From contig CAMGSV010000076.1 in assembly GCA_946061495.1 (NCBI GenBank), positions 1 through 10,668 of the forward strand: a stretch of 10,668 nucleotides of DNA, read 5' to 3'. Origin of the DNA: an uncultured Spirochaetales bacterium (GTDB taxonomy: Bacteria; Spirochaetota; Spirochaetia; Treponematales; Treponemataceae). A model generated the notes under the pieces. That model was not told the origin of the DNA, did no database searches, and saw only the letters and a list, made by a program, of their open reading frames with translations. This document shows positions 1-6,200 of this stretch, piece by piece. The position numbers were made by a program, and so were the translations under genes. Position 1 is the first letter of the stretch. Every line of letters starts with the position of its first letter.

Positions 1-1
1 A

Positions 2-109
2 AAAGATCCCCTGCTGGAAATGCTTCAATGGGTGATGGACAAGTTCATGGAATATATGAATGCCAGTTCAATAAAACTTCAAAAGGAGCTTCTGTTTGAC
101 GCAGCATGA
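2..109 (+). pseudogene. Partial ORF at window edge, possible IS256-family transposase remnant
   Basis: An open frame enters from the left edge and ends at TGA 107-109, giving 35 visible residues. The first part (KDPLLEMLQWVMDKFME, about residues 1-17) resembles the segment near the N-terminus of IS256/mutator transposases that precedes the conserved 'EAE..x..GA' stretch. After that the sequence diverges and stops, so if the match is real the copy is truncated or rearranged. It has no start codon in the window. The identification rests on remembered family style. An unrelated C-terminal tail of a normal gene is the alternative. No recognisable gene or terminator lies between this stop and the antitoxin promoter (110-227). 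Confidence 0.33.
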
Positions 110-227
110 TGGATTTGCGGCTTTTTTCAGGAACAAATTTGCGAACTAAACTTGACACAATCAATGCTGAATTGATTGAATTCCAAAGGAGTGTACCTTT
201 CTGCACAGCCGTCTCCATTCTTTTAAA

Positions 228-256
228 TTGTCATTTTGTACAAAATAATGTACAAT
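228..256 (+). promoter_or_regulatory. Promoter of the toxin-antitoxin operon
   Basis: The -35 box TTGTCA (228-233) and -10 box TACAAT (251-256) are separated by exactly 17 bp, both close to the sigma-70 consensus. Transcription would start near 263, only about 12 bases before the antitoxin start codon at 275. The spacer and -10 box lie inside the palindromic sequence described as the operator, which suits autorepression. Confidence 0.7.
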
Positions 257-260
257 TATT
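233..260. promoter_or_regulatory. Palindromic operator candidate for the Phd/YefM antitoxin
   Basis: A perfect 14-bp palindrome, ATTTTGTACAAAAT (233-246), is followed by an AATAAT-N5-ATTATT inverted repeat (244-260). TGTACAA occurs twice, at 237-243 and 249-255, so the two copies are 12 bp apart and on nearly the same helix face. These elements cover the spacer and -10 box. Phd/YefM antitoxins are known to repress their own operon by binding palindromes at the promoter, alone or with toxin. The binding itself is inference. Confidence 0.6.
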
Positions 261-264
261 TTGT

Positions 265-269
265 GGAGG
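265..269 (+). promoter_or_regulatory. Ribosome binding site that sets the antitoxin start
   Basis: GGAGG lies 5 bases before ATG 275. It supports that codon over the in-frame ATG at 236, which lies upstream of the predicted transcription start and inside the promoter. Confidence 0.75.
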
Positions 270-274
270 TTGCA

Positions 275-547
275 ATGGTTTCTGTTATGACAATATCTGA
301 GGCCCGGAAAAATATTACGTCCCTTGAGGGGGTCATGAACTATGATGATACGATTTCCATTACGAACCATGGAAAGGAAGTTTTTGCCTTGATGCGGTGG
401 GACACCTACGAGTGTATTCAGGAGACGCTGGAGATTCTCAGCGATCCGGAGCTGTCCAAGTCGCTGTCTTTGGGTATCCAGCAAATTCGTGAGGACAAGA
501 CTATTGATTTCGATTCTTTCATGGAAAAGCTTTCATGTACACCATAA
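275..547 (+). CDS. Type II antitoxin, Phd/YefM family
   Basis: A 90-residue antitoxin that should neutralise the RelE/ParE-type toxin encoded immediately downstream and repress the shared promoter. The N-terminal half has the Phd/YefM pattern: TISEARKNITSLE (residues 6-18), a turn, then the strand DTISITNHGKEVFALM (25-40) and W-x-x-Y-E (42-46). The C-terminal part, from about residue 49, is the acidic helical region that normally wraps the toxin. The length is usual for the family. Start 275 is chosen because GGAGG sits 5 bases upstream and the 236 ATG lies within the promoter. The reading frame overlaps the toxin start by 13 bases, so the two are translationally coupled. Function is inferred from family and neighbour; confidence in the family is high. 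Confidence 0.88.
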   Translation: MVSVMTISEARKNITSLEGVMNYDDTISITNHGKEVFALMRWDTYECIQETLEILSDPELSKSLSLGIQQIREDKTIDFDSFMEKLSCTP

Positions 548-849
548 GGCTTACCCAAGTGGCGGCAGATTTCATCCGATCCTTGGAGCCACAGGCACGG
601 CAGCACGTTGTTGAAAAGATTGAGGTGCTCAGGCATGAACCGCTGAAGGTTGGAAAGCAATTGAAAGGCAATCTACAGGATTATCGTTCGGTTGGGAGTG
701 TGGGCCAACGATGCAGAATCATCTACCAGATGAGGGAAAAGCAAGTGGAGGTTCTTGTGGTGGCGGTAGGGCTGAGACGTGATGGCGACAGGAAGCGGGA
801 CATCTATCAGTTGCTGCAAAAGTATTTGAGACTGGGCTTGATAGAATAG
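535..849 (+). CDS. Type II toxin, RelE/ParE family
   Basis: A 104-residue basic protein of the RelE/ParE superfold. Seen in the sequence are an N-terminal strand (YTIRLTQVAADFI), a helical pair (about 14-33), the K44-G45-N-L47 turn leading to Y50-R51, and the typical strand block R59-C-R61-I-I-Y64-Q followed by VEVLVVAVGLRRD (71-83) and Y91. RelE members cleave mRNA on the ribosome while ParE members poison gyrase. The sequence alone does not settle which applies here, although the RCRIIY and VAVGxRRD pattern looks more RelE-like. The start codon lies inside the antitoxin gene (13-base overlap) with only a weak GGAAAAG upstream, so translation probably depends on the antitoxin. It ends 20 bases from the convergent mazG stop. 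The C-terminal extension (LQKYLRLGLIE) follows the usual final helix. Confidence 0.88.
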   Translation: MYTIRLTQVAADFIRSLEPQARQHVVEKIEVLRHEPLKVGKQLKGNLQDYRSVGSVGQRCRIIYQMREKQVEVLVVAVGLRRDGDRKRDIYQLLQKYLRLGLIE

Positions 850-869
850 CCTGCTGAAATCAATCCTTC

Positions 870-1781
870 CTACCTCTCCAGCTTCTTTGCCTCCTCCCAC
901 AGCTGGTCCATCTGCTGGAAATGAGCCTTGTCCATGGGAATGCCCTGGCGTTCCATGGACTGCTCCACGTGGCGGAAGCGGCGGTAGAACTTGGCGTTGG
1001 TGGCGGACAGGGCTGCGTTGGGGTCCACCTGGTAGTGGCGGCAGAGGTTCGTGACGGCAAACAGCAGGTCTCCCAGCTCCTCCTCCAGGTGCAGCTGGGC
1101 GGCATCCAGCTGGGGGGTGGAGTGGACGGTGAGGGGCTCAAGCTTGGGGGCGGCCCCGCTTTCGTCACCACTGGAAAGGGCTCTTTCCGCAAGGACTGCA
1201 TCCCGGTGGCGGGCCGCCTCCTGCACCTCCTGCAGCTCCTCCTGCACCTTGGCCATCACCTGCTCAGGGCCTTCCCAATCAAAGGCCTTTTTGGCGGCCT
1301 TCTTCTGGTATTTCAGCGCCTTCAGCAGGGGAGGAAAACCCGCCGGCACCTGGTCAAGGATGGAGTTTTCCCTGCGGCCCTCCACCTTCTCCTTGATGGC
1401 GTCCCACTGGGAGATGACCTGCTCCCCTGTGGTGAGGTTCTCCTGCAGCTGGGAGCGTCCCTCCGACTGGGGAAACACGTGGGGATGGCGGCGGATGAGC
1501 TTTTCCGCCACCTCCTGCATCACGTCGGCCACGGTAAAGTCGCCCTGCTGCTGGTAGATGTAGGAGATCAGCAGGCCGTTCAGCAGCACGTCTCCCAGCT
1601 CTTCCTTGGCGTGGAGGGCATCCTGCTGGGTGATGGCATCCACCACCTCGAAGGACTCTTCTATCAAGGTGCTTCTCAGGGAAAGGGGGGTCTGCTCCCG
1701 GTCCCAGGGGCAGCCGTCGGGCGCCCGCAGGCGCTGTATCACGGAGTAAAAAAAATCAAAGGCTTGGGCTGTATCTTTCAC
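870..1781 (-). CDS. mazG: Nucleoside triphosphate pyrophosphohydrolase MazG
   Basis: MazG hydrolyses NTPs and dNTPs to the monophosphate and pyrophosphate, clearing aberrant nucleotides. Known members can also lower (p)ppGpp. From GTG 1781 the protein is 303 residues with two MazG domains. Domain 1 has the hallmark L-R-A-P-D-G-C-P-W-D (18-27), then E41-E42-x-x-E45 and E60-E61-x-x-D64, the metal-binding acidic set. Domain 2 has E181-E182-x-x-E185 and E234-E235-x-x-D238 with LGDLLFAV. The gap between the two acidic halves of domain 2 is about 48 residues, against the usual short helical hairpin, because of a polar insertion near 193-230. The frame stays open to an ATG at 1898, but the extra 39 residues do not look like MazG and include a good promoter, so I use GTG 1781, though no Shine-Dalgarno is visible there. 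It may also be read from the upstream restriction genes. Confidence 0.88.
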   Translation of the reverse strand: MKDTAQAFDFFYSVIQRLRAPDGCPWDREQTPLSLRSTLIEESFEVVDAITQQDALHAKEELGDVLLNGLLISYIYQQQGDFTVADVMQEVAEKLIRRHPHVFPQSEGRSQLQENLTTGEQVISQWDAIKEKVEGRRENSILDQVPAGFPPLLKALKYQKKAAKKAFDWEGPEQVMAKVQEELQEVQEAARHRDAVLAERALSSGDESGAAPKLEPLTVHSTPQLDAAQLHLEEELGDLLFAVTNLCRHYQVDPNAALSATNAKFYRRFRHVEQSMERQGIPMDKAHFQQMDQLWEEAKKLER

Positions 1782-1970
1782 AGGCAGCAGTATAGCATGA
1801 GGAGCATGAAATGTAAAAGGGCGGGGGGATGGGAGCTCGCCAATGACTTGCACTTCACTGCGTTCAGGGGCCGTCAGCCTTTGGCTCCCTTCCCACATTT
1901 GGTTAGATCTCTCTACTGCGGGGTAGGCCTCTATCTTGTCGGGAGGGATTTAAGGATGTGCAATTTCTAG
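1782..1970. other. Intergenic region between endonuclease and mazG genes
   Basis: This stretch holds the mazG promoter and a GC-rich segment with GGGAGC (1831-1836) facing GCTCCC (1884-1889), a 6-bp inverted repeat 47 bases apart. The - strand frame is open through it to ATG 1898, but the encoded peptide is proline-rich and unlike known MazG N-termini. I see no intrinsic terminator after the endonuclease gene, so read-through into mazG is possible. Confidence 0.4.
1789..1817 (-). promoter_or_regulatory. Promoter for mazG
   Basis: On the - strand, -35 TTTACA (1812-1817) and -10 TATACT (1789-1794) are separated by 17 bp, each close to consensus. The -10 box ends 7 bases before GTG 1781, so the transcript would begin at or next to the start codon (leaderless or nearly so). 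If so, the longer ORF from 1898 cannot be made from this promoter. Confidence 0.6.
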
Positions 1971-2768
1971 CTAAAAGAGATTTTCATTAGTGTAAAAAAG
2001 TTCCTTTTGGGGGTTTGCTTCCAGATATTTTTCAATAATTGCTTGCCTCAATGCCCGCCCTTCAACTTGGAATTTCTGTATTGTATTAATAGTGTCTCGA
2101 GTAATCATCACTTGACCTTCATAAATATCCCTTTTTTCATAATTGTCTTTTCTGATGGCTGTTTCAGAATTTCTATGCTGTGGGGAGAAATTTAAGTTGT
2201 ATATATCCTCATTTTTTAAAACCCAATATTTCACACAATCTCGATAAACTGCAAACCAAAGCATGACATCACAGCAAGTTGGTTTTATCTGTTGAAAATT
2301 CATGAGAAAATCTTTTGTGGAACTTGAAGAAAGTGCTTTTAAATATAAAGGTTCATTGGGTTTATTTCTATCTACAGCACGTGAACCTTTAACTTCAATT
2401 TTTATACTTTCCCCCATGTATGGTAGATATAAATCATATTGCCCCTTGTATGTTGGATCAATTTTCTTTGAAGGGCGTTTTAATTCCGGCTCTACAGAAA
2501 GCAGGTGACTGAATCCCCATGTGTCACCAAACCCTCTAGGTGCTGAAATTTCAAAAACATAGAGGAACAAGTTTCTGTTTATGTATTCATTTCTTAAATC
2601 AAGGTAGTCGTCAAAAGAAAGGATTCTTTCTTCAACAAGCTTTGTGATGATATACTCATATTTGTTGAACGGATAAACATTCTGAATATTCTCGATTTCA
2701 GAACGAAAGTCATCTAAATGTTTAAGTTTTAAAACCAGAGATTCCAATTCTTTTTCAAGTATTTCCAT
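1971..2768 (-). CDS. Type II restriction endonuclease, PD-(D/E)XK fold
   Basis: A 265-residue protein that should cut DNA at the sequence protected by the adjacent methyltransferase. The PD-(D/E)XK signature is visible: D112 in QYDLYLPY, then I-K-I-E125-V-K127-G after a 12-residue spacing, with a preceding G-F-G-D-T-W-G-F-S-H segment (79-88). I do not recognise the subfamily or target site; the assignment rests on this motif plus gene context. The start ATG 2768 has AAAGGAG (2776-2782 on the + strand) 7 bases upstream and lies inside the end of the methyltransferase gene with a 14-base overlap. The nuclease is therefore made after, and probably less than, the methylase. The gene is AT-rich, unlike its neighbours, which suggests transfer. 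A structural rather than catalytic PD-(D/E)XK protein is the less likely alternative. Confidence 0.78.
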   Translation of the reverse strand: MEILEKELESLVLKLKHLDDFRSEIENIQNVYPFNKYEYIITKLVEERILSFDDYLDLRNEYINRNLFLYVFEISAPRGFGDTWGFSHLLSVEPELKRPSKKIDPTYKGQYDLYLPYMGESIKIEVKGSRAVDRNKPNEPLYLKALSSSSTKDFLMNFQQIKPTCCDVMLWFAVYRDCVKYWVLKNEDIYNLNFSPQHRNSETAIRKDNYEKRDIYEGQVMITRDTINTIQKFQVEGRALRQAIIEKYLEANPQKELFYTNENLF

Positions 2769-4590
2769 ATATACACTCCTTTATATAATCATACTCGCTT
2801 TCAGAAATGGCGAAATAATCACAGATTAATTTGTCAGCATCTTCTTGCATTTTGACATTTGATATAATGCCATTGTAGACTTCATTCAAATTTTGAATGA
2901 GGCTTGTATTCAATATAGGAAGAGGAAAATCCTTAAAATGCTGCTTTAAGACCTTTTTCGATTTGAATTTCTTTTGATATATGAATGTGTAGATAGGGCT
3001 ATTGAATAGGCAGACAAGGATTTCCATAGGATAATCCGGCGCGATAATGATATTTGCACTGTTCAAGACTAAACTTCCTTCATCCAAAGCACAGACGATT
3101 TTATCGGAGATGAATTTATACACGATTTTCCGTGTACGAAACATCCTGATAGGTGCAACTTGCTGAAACACCTCTGGAGTGAATTTTATAAAGGTTTCTG
3201 GTTGTTTCAATCTGTAAGGGAATATATCTTTTCCTCTAAAAATAGGTTCTTCGTCCTCCATTTTTTTTGTGTGGACATATTTTTTATTGTTTCCTGTTAC
3301 AATTCCGAGGGCAAATTGAGTGTTTTCTGAAAGTTTCGCTGATTTTGTGGAATAGAGTTTGTTTAAAATAATATCGTCTCTTTCACAGACAGTATATGAA
3401 ATGAAATAATTTGGAGGGGAAATATTTTTTATGTTTAGGTTATATCGTTTCTCTTTCTCCACAATGATATGATTCTTTCCATCTGTGATTCCAGAAAGCT
3501 TCAAAAGCACACATTCAGACTGAACTCCTTTAAATACCATTCCTAAAGGAAAAATTTCTATGTTTCTATGGGTGTTGAGCAAGAATTTCCGAATATTCTT
3601 GTGGGTTGAGACATTCAGTATTGATTCTGGTAGAAAAAAATATAAGGATCCGCTACCGGATAATTTTTTTAGGGAATTGTATAAAGCTATACTAAAAACC
3701 TCTGTTGTATCCAAAGATGAATAGTTGTATAGCAAGAAATCTTTCTGCTTTCTTGTCAATTTGCTTCCCCACGGCGGATTCGTAATGATAAAATCATATT
3801 TTTCATTCTCTAGTGAAAATAAATCTGTTTGATCGGGAAAAATTAGGTCACGTTTCTCAATATGGGGAGAAATCGAATCGTCATTAAAAAATAAAATAAG
3901 GTTTATGTGACAAATCAAGAGGGCTGTTTCATCTATATCGAAGGCAAAAATCTTGTCAGGATTATGTTTTTTGGAAAGGGTGTTGATTAGAATGCTTCCA
4001 CTGCCACAGCATGGATCTAAAATTTGCGCATTTATTGGAACGTTTATGGGAGAAAGAAGCTCGGAAGGAGTATAAAATGAGCCAACCTTTGATTTTCTAG
4101 AAATACTTTGAACCGATTGATAAAAAGCGCCTAAAATATCATCATTTTTATTTTCAATATGAAAACTTTGAAAAATATTTATACCAGCATATATTTTATT
4201 TAGTTTTGCATATATTTGGGAGTTCTCATTGTATAAATTGTTGTTTAGAAGAATTTGTCTTCCTAGACAAGCGGTTGCTTCCATGATAGAAAAATTGCTT
4301 GCTTTAAATCTATCAATAAGTTTTATAAGCAGCTCTTTCCTACTTTTATCTTTGATACCTAAGAATACAATATCCGAAGCATTTTGGTAGGACCGATTGG
4401 CTCTTGAGTGAAGTCTGTCTGTGTTTGTTTCAATAGCATTTATCAAAGTCGAATAAGTATCTTGTGTATAACATCCGTCTTTGGGCGATGGTATTACGCC
4501 TGTTTTTATCCAATTGTTCACAGTAGCGAGAGAAATGTTAAATCTATTTTGAATATCTTTTTTAGTGAAAGTTGCTTGTATCTTACTCAT
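2755..4590 (-). CDS. Adenine-N6 DNA methyltransferase with N-terminal helix-turn-helix (type II, gamma-type)
   Basis: A 611-residue SAM-dependent methylase that should protect host DNA from the downstream endonuclease. Residues 8-34 (FTKKDIQNRFNIS-LATVNNWIKTGVIPSP) form a MerR/Xre-like helix-turn-helix, which is not part of the standard catalytic core. GSFYTP (170-175) precedes SAM-binding motif I D192-P-C-C-G-S-G198. N271-P-P-W274 is the catalytic motif IV of N6-adenine enzymes. With the binding motifs before motif IV and the target-recognition region after it, the order is gamma class. The C-terminal half, with VTGNNKKYV near 431-439 and FRGKDIFPY near 451-459, resembles TaqI-like recognition domains. 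ATG 4590 is preferred over an in-frame TTG at 4599; neither has a clear Shine-Dalgarno. The gene is strongly AT-rich. The N-terminal domain may regulate the operon or add DNA contacts; that is inference. Confidence 0.88.
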   Translation of the reverse strand: MSKIQATFTKKDIQNRFNISLATVNNWIKTGVIPSPKDGCYTQDTYSTLINAIETNTDRLHSRANRSYQNASDIVFLGIKDKSRKELLIKLIDRFKASNFSIMEATACLGRQILLNNNLYNENSQIYAKLNKIYAGINIFQSFHIENKNDDILGAFYQSVQSISRKSKVGSFYTPSELLSPINVPINAQILDPCCGSGSILINTLSKKHNPDKIFAFDIDETALLICHINLILFFNDDSISPHIEKRDLIFPDQTDLFSLENEKYDFIITNPPWGSKLTRKQKDFLLYNYSSLDTTEVFSIALYNSLKKLSGSGSLYFFLPESILNVSTHKNIRKFLLNTHRNIEIFPLGMVFKGVQSECVLLKLSGITDGKNHIIVEKEKRYNLNIKNISPPNYFISYTVCERDDIILNKLYSTKSAKLSENTQFALGIVTGNNKKYVHTKKMEDEEPIFRGKDIFPYRLKQPETFIKFTPEVFQQVAPIRMFRTRKIVYKFISDKIVCALDEGSLVLNSANIIIAPDYPMEILVCLFNSPIYTFIYQKKFKSKKVLKQHFKDFPLPILNTSLIQNLNEVYNGIISNVKMQEDADKLICDYFAISESEYDYIKECIYGNT

Positions 4591-4598
4591 AGAATTCA

Positions 4599-4626
4599 AT
4601 TATATATATATTCTGTTTTTAGTCCA
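4599..4626 (-). promoter_or_regulatory. Candidate promoter of the restriction-modification operon
   Basis: On the - strand a consensus -10 TATAAT (4599-4604) lies 16 bp from a weak -35 TGGACT (4621-4626). The -10 box ends 8 bases before ATG 4590, implying an almost leaderless transcript. An inverted repeat AGAAT-N14-ATTCT (4591-4595 and 4610-4614) brackets the -10 box and could be an operator for the methylase's own helix-turn-helix domain. The repeat arms are short and the tract is AT-rich, so chance is possible. Confidence 0.45.
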
Positions 4627-4657
4627 TTCATTTGTAAAGGTATTCCTGAAATGAGGT

Positions 4658-4695
4658 AAAAAAAACTGGTCCTTGAGGTTTGACTCAAAGACCAG
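4658..4695 (-). terminator. Intrinsic terminator downstream of the serine hydrolase gene
   Basis: Read on the - strand, a 12-bp stem with one mismatch (CTGGTC outer arm, TTGAG inner arm, 6-base loop, 4666-4695) is followed by eight U residues (4658-4665). It lies 36 bases after the hydrolase stop codon and just upstream of the methyltransferase promoter, so it insulates the restriction genes from upstream transcription. Confidence 0.85.
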
Positions 4696-4730
4696 CTGGA
4701 GTGGAAGCCGACGGAATCGGCTCCTGTCTC

Positions 4731-5999
4731 CTAGCAAACCAACAGGTAGTTTGCCACCGCCTCATAGGCAGGAAGGGACAGGGGATCTATATATTTGTTG
4801 GAGGAAAGGGGATTGGAGGCGAACCTCGCTATCACCATCTCTGCCATGGGGTCGATGTAGATTGCCTGGCCGTGGACACCTCTGGCCATGTAGGCCTTGT
4901 GGTGGTTGTGGGTGATCCACCACATGCTGCGGTAGCTCCAGCCGGTGAGGTCTGGATACTCGTGGCCCCGCTCAAAGTCGTGGGGGTCGCCGCCGGTGGT
5001 GATGGCCTGCACTGCCTTCTTGGGAATCAGCTGGATGCCGCTGAGCTTGCCCTCGTTGCGCATCAGCTCTCCGAAGAGGGCCATGTCCCGCAGGCCCATG
5101 CTCAGGCCGCCGCCGGCAAAGGCGATTCCTGCCGGGTCAAGCTGGTAGTAGGCGTCGCTGGAGGCTCCCATGGGTCGCCAGATCATTTCGGACAGGAGCT
5201 GGGCGAGCCCCTTGCCGGTGACACGGGAGATGAGCCAGCCCAGCACCATGGTGTTGGCGGTGCGGTAGTGGAAGGCCTCCCCGTGGTCGTGGCTGGGATC
5301 CTTCTTGATGGCGGGCAGATACTGGTAGTAGCAGCCGGGGCCACTGTAGTTTGCGGGGCGGAACACGTTGCCCGCCTGGGACAGCTTCCAGATGTCGGAG
5401 TTGGGGTCGTTGTAGTCCTCGCTGAACTGGATGGCGGTGGTCATGTCCATCACCTGCCGCACCGTGGCGTCCCCAAAGCCTGAGTCCTGCAGCTCCGGGA
5501 TGTAGGAGCCGATGCTCCGGTGCTCCTCCAGCTTGCCCTCCGCCACTAGGATTGAGGCCAGAAGCCCCGCAAAGGATTTGCTGACGGACATGGCGGCGTG
5601 GTGGCCCCAGGGACTCATGCCGGCAAAGTACCGCTCGTAGACGATGTGGCCACGGTGCAGGATGATGATGCCGTCGGTGAAGTTCCGCTCCAGGGATTCT
5701 CCCCAGGTGATGGCGTTGGCCTCCTTCCAAGGTGTGAAGGTCACCGTGTCCAGCTCCTCCATGAGCTTCACGTGGAATTTGTGGATGCCGTCCTTCTCCT
5801 TGTTGGCGGAGACTTCTCGGGTGGGAAGGAATTCCCGCATGTGGTTCACACTGTAGCGCAGGGCCGGAAACTGGAAGAAGGAGCCGTCCGCCGCCGAGAG
5901 AATCTTGTCCTGCTGGGGAGGAAAGCCCTGCATCCACCCCATACGTCCGGGGTCGGTCTCTGCAATGCTGATATAGTCGTGCTTTGTTGTTTCGCTCAT
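4731..5999 (-). CDS. Serine hydrolase of the beta-lactamase / 6-aminohexanoate-dimer hydrolase (NylB-like) family
   Basis: A 422-residue hydrolase of the class C beta-lactamase fold. The catalytic S138-x-x-K141 is in M-S-V-S-K-S-F. Y245 in HYRTANT supplies the second motif (Y-x-N position). H376-G377 in ARGVHGQAIYIDP is the third (KTG-like) motif. The segments DGIIILHRGHIVYERYFAGM (109-128) and VRQVMDMTTAIQFSEDY (180-196) look like the NylB group rather than true beta-lactamases, so an amidase or esterase is more likely than antibiotic resistance. There is no signal peptide, implying cytoplasmic action. About 105 residues precede the catalytic domain. The physiological substrate is not known. 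Start ATG 5999 has AGGTGG 5 bases upstream; an in-frame GTG at 6008 is the alternative. It is monocistronic, ending at a strong terminator, and GC-rich like the core genes. Confidence 0.82.
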   Translation of the reverse strand: MSETTKHDYISIAETDPGRMGWMQGFPPQQDKILSAADGSFFQFPALRYSVNHMREFLPTREVSANKEKDGIHKFHVKLMEELDTVTFTPWKEANAITWGESLERNFTDGIIILHRGHIVYERYFAGMSPWGHHAAMSVSKSFAGLLASILVAEGKLEEHRSIGSYIPELQDSGFGDATVRQVMDMTTAIQFSEDYNDPNSDIWKLSQAGNVFRPANYSGPGCYYQYLPAIKKDPSHDHGEAFHYRTANTMVLGWLISRVTGKGLAQLLSEMIWRPMGASSDAYYQLDPAGIAFAGGGLSMGLRDMALFGELMRNEGKLSGIQLIPKKAVQAITTGGDPHDFERGHEYPDLTGWSYRSMWWITHNHHKAYMARGVHGQAIYIDPMAEMVIARFASNPLSSNKYIDPLSLPAYEAVANYLLVC

Positions 6000-6017
6000 G
6001 TTTACCACCTACCTCAA

Positions 6018-6046
6018 AGGATAGTGGGTGACGCTGCGGAATGCAA
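6018..6046 (-). promoter_or_regulatory. Weak promoter candidate for the serine hydrolase gene
   Basis: On the - strand, TTGCAT (6041-6046) and TATCCT (6018-6023) are 17 bp apart and placed so that transcription would begin near 6011, just ahead of the AGGTGG ribosome site (6005-6010). The match to consensus is modest. Confidence 0.3.
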
Positions 6047-6065
6047 ATTTACCGTTGACTATTTG

Positions 6066-6194
6066 CTACCACAGCAGTGGGGTGGGAGAGTCTGGCATGC
6101 CGAGGAATTCCTTCATAACCTCATTTCGCTGGAGCACGGAGTCCGGCACCTGAGAAAACTGTGATTTGAAGTCGCCCACCGTCATTTGCAACAT
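6066..6194 (-). CDS. Short ORF with Phd-antitoxin-like N-terminus, possible remnant
   Basis: This 42-codon frame begins MLQMTVGDFKSQFSQV, which matches the M-T-V-G-x-F-K-x-x-F-S-x-V start of Phd/YefM-family antitoxins that pair with PIN- or RelE-type toxins. After about residue 16 the resemblance is lost (proline-containing tail ending PTPLLW), and the strand that normally follows is absent. There is no toxin gene beside it. A promoter-like TTGATA (6225-6230), 18 bp, TATATT (6201-6206) sits directly upstream, with 6 bases between the -10 box and ATG 6194. An in-frame ATG at 6185 is an alternative start. It is either a decayed antitoxin or a small protein; whether it is translated is unknown. 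Confidence 0.4.
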   Translation of the reverse strand: MLQMTVGDFKSQFSQVPDSVLQRNEVMKEFLGMPDSPTPLLW

Positions 6195-6200
6195 GGGCAC

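Noticed and set aside
236..274. Upstream ATG extension of the antitoxin
   Set aside because: It falls inside the -35/-10 spacer and operator, upstream of the likely transcript start; GGAGG precedes ATG 275 instead.
921..1970. A 349-codon open frame on the + strand opposite mazG
   Set aside because: It is antisense to a gene with full MazG motifs, and its protein is a Gly/Leu/Val/His-rich mirror typical of the opposite strand of GC-rich coding DNA.
4680..5483. A 267-codon open frame on the + strand opposite the serine hydrolase
   Set aside because: Its composition is the reverse-strand shadow of the hydrolase, it has no ribosome site, and it begins inside the terminator stem.
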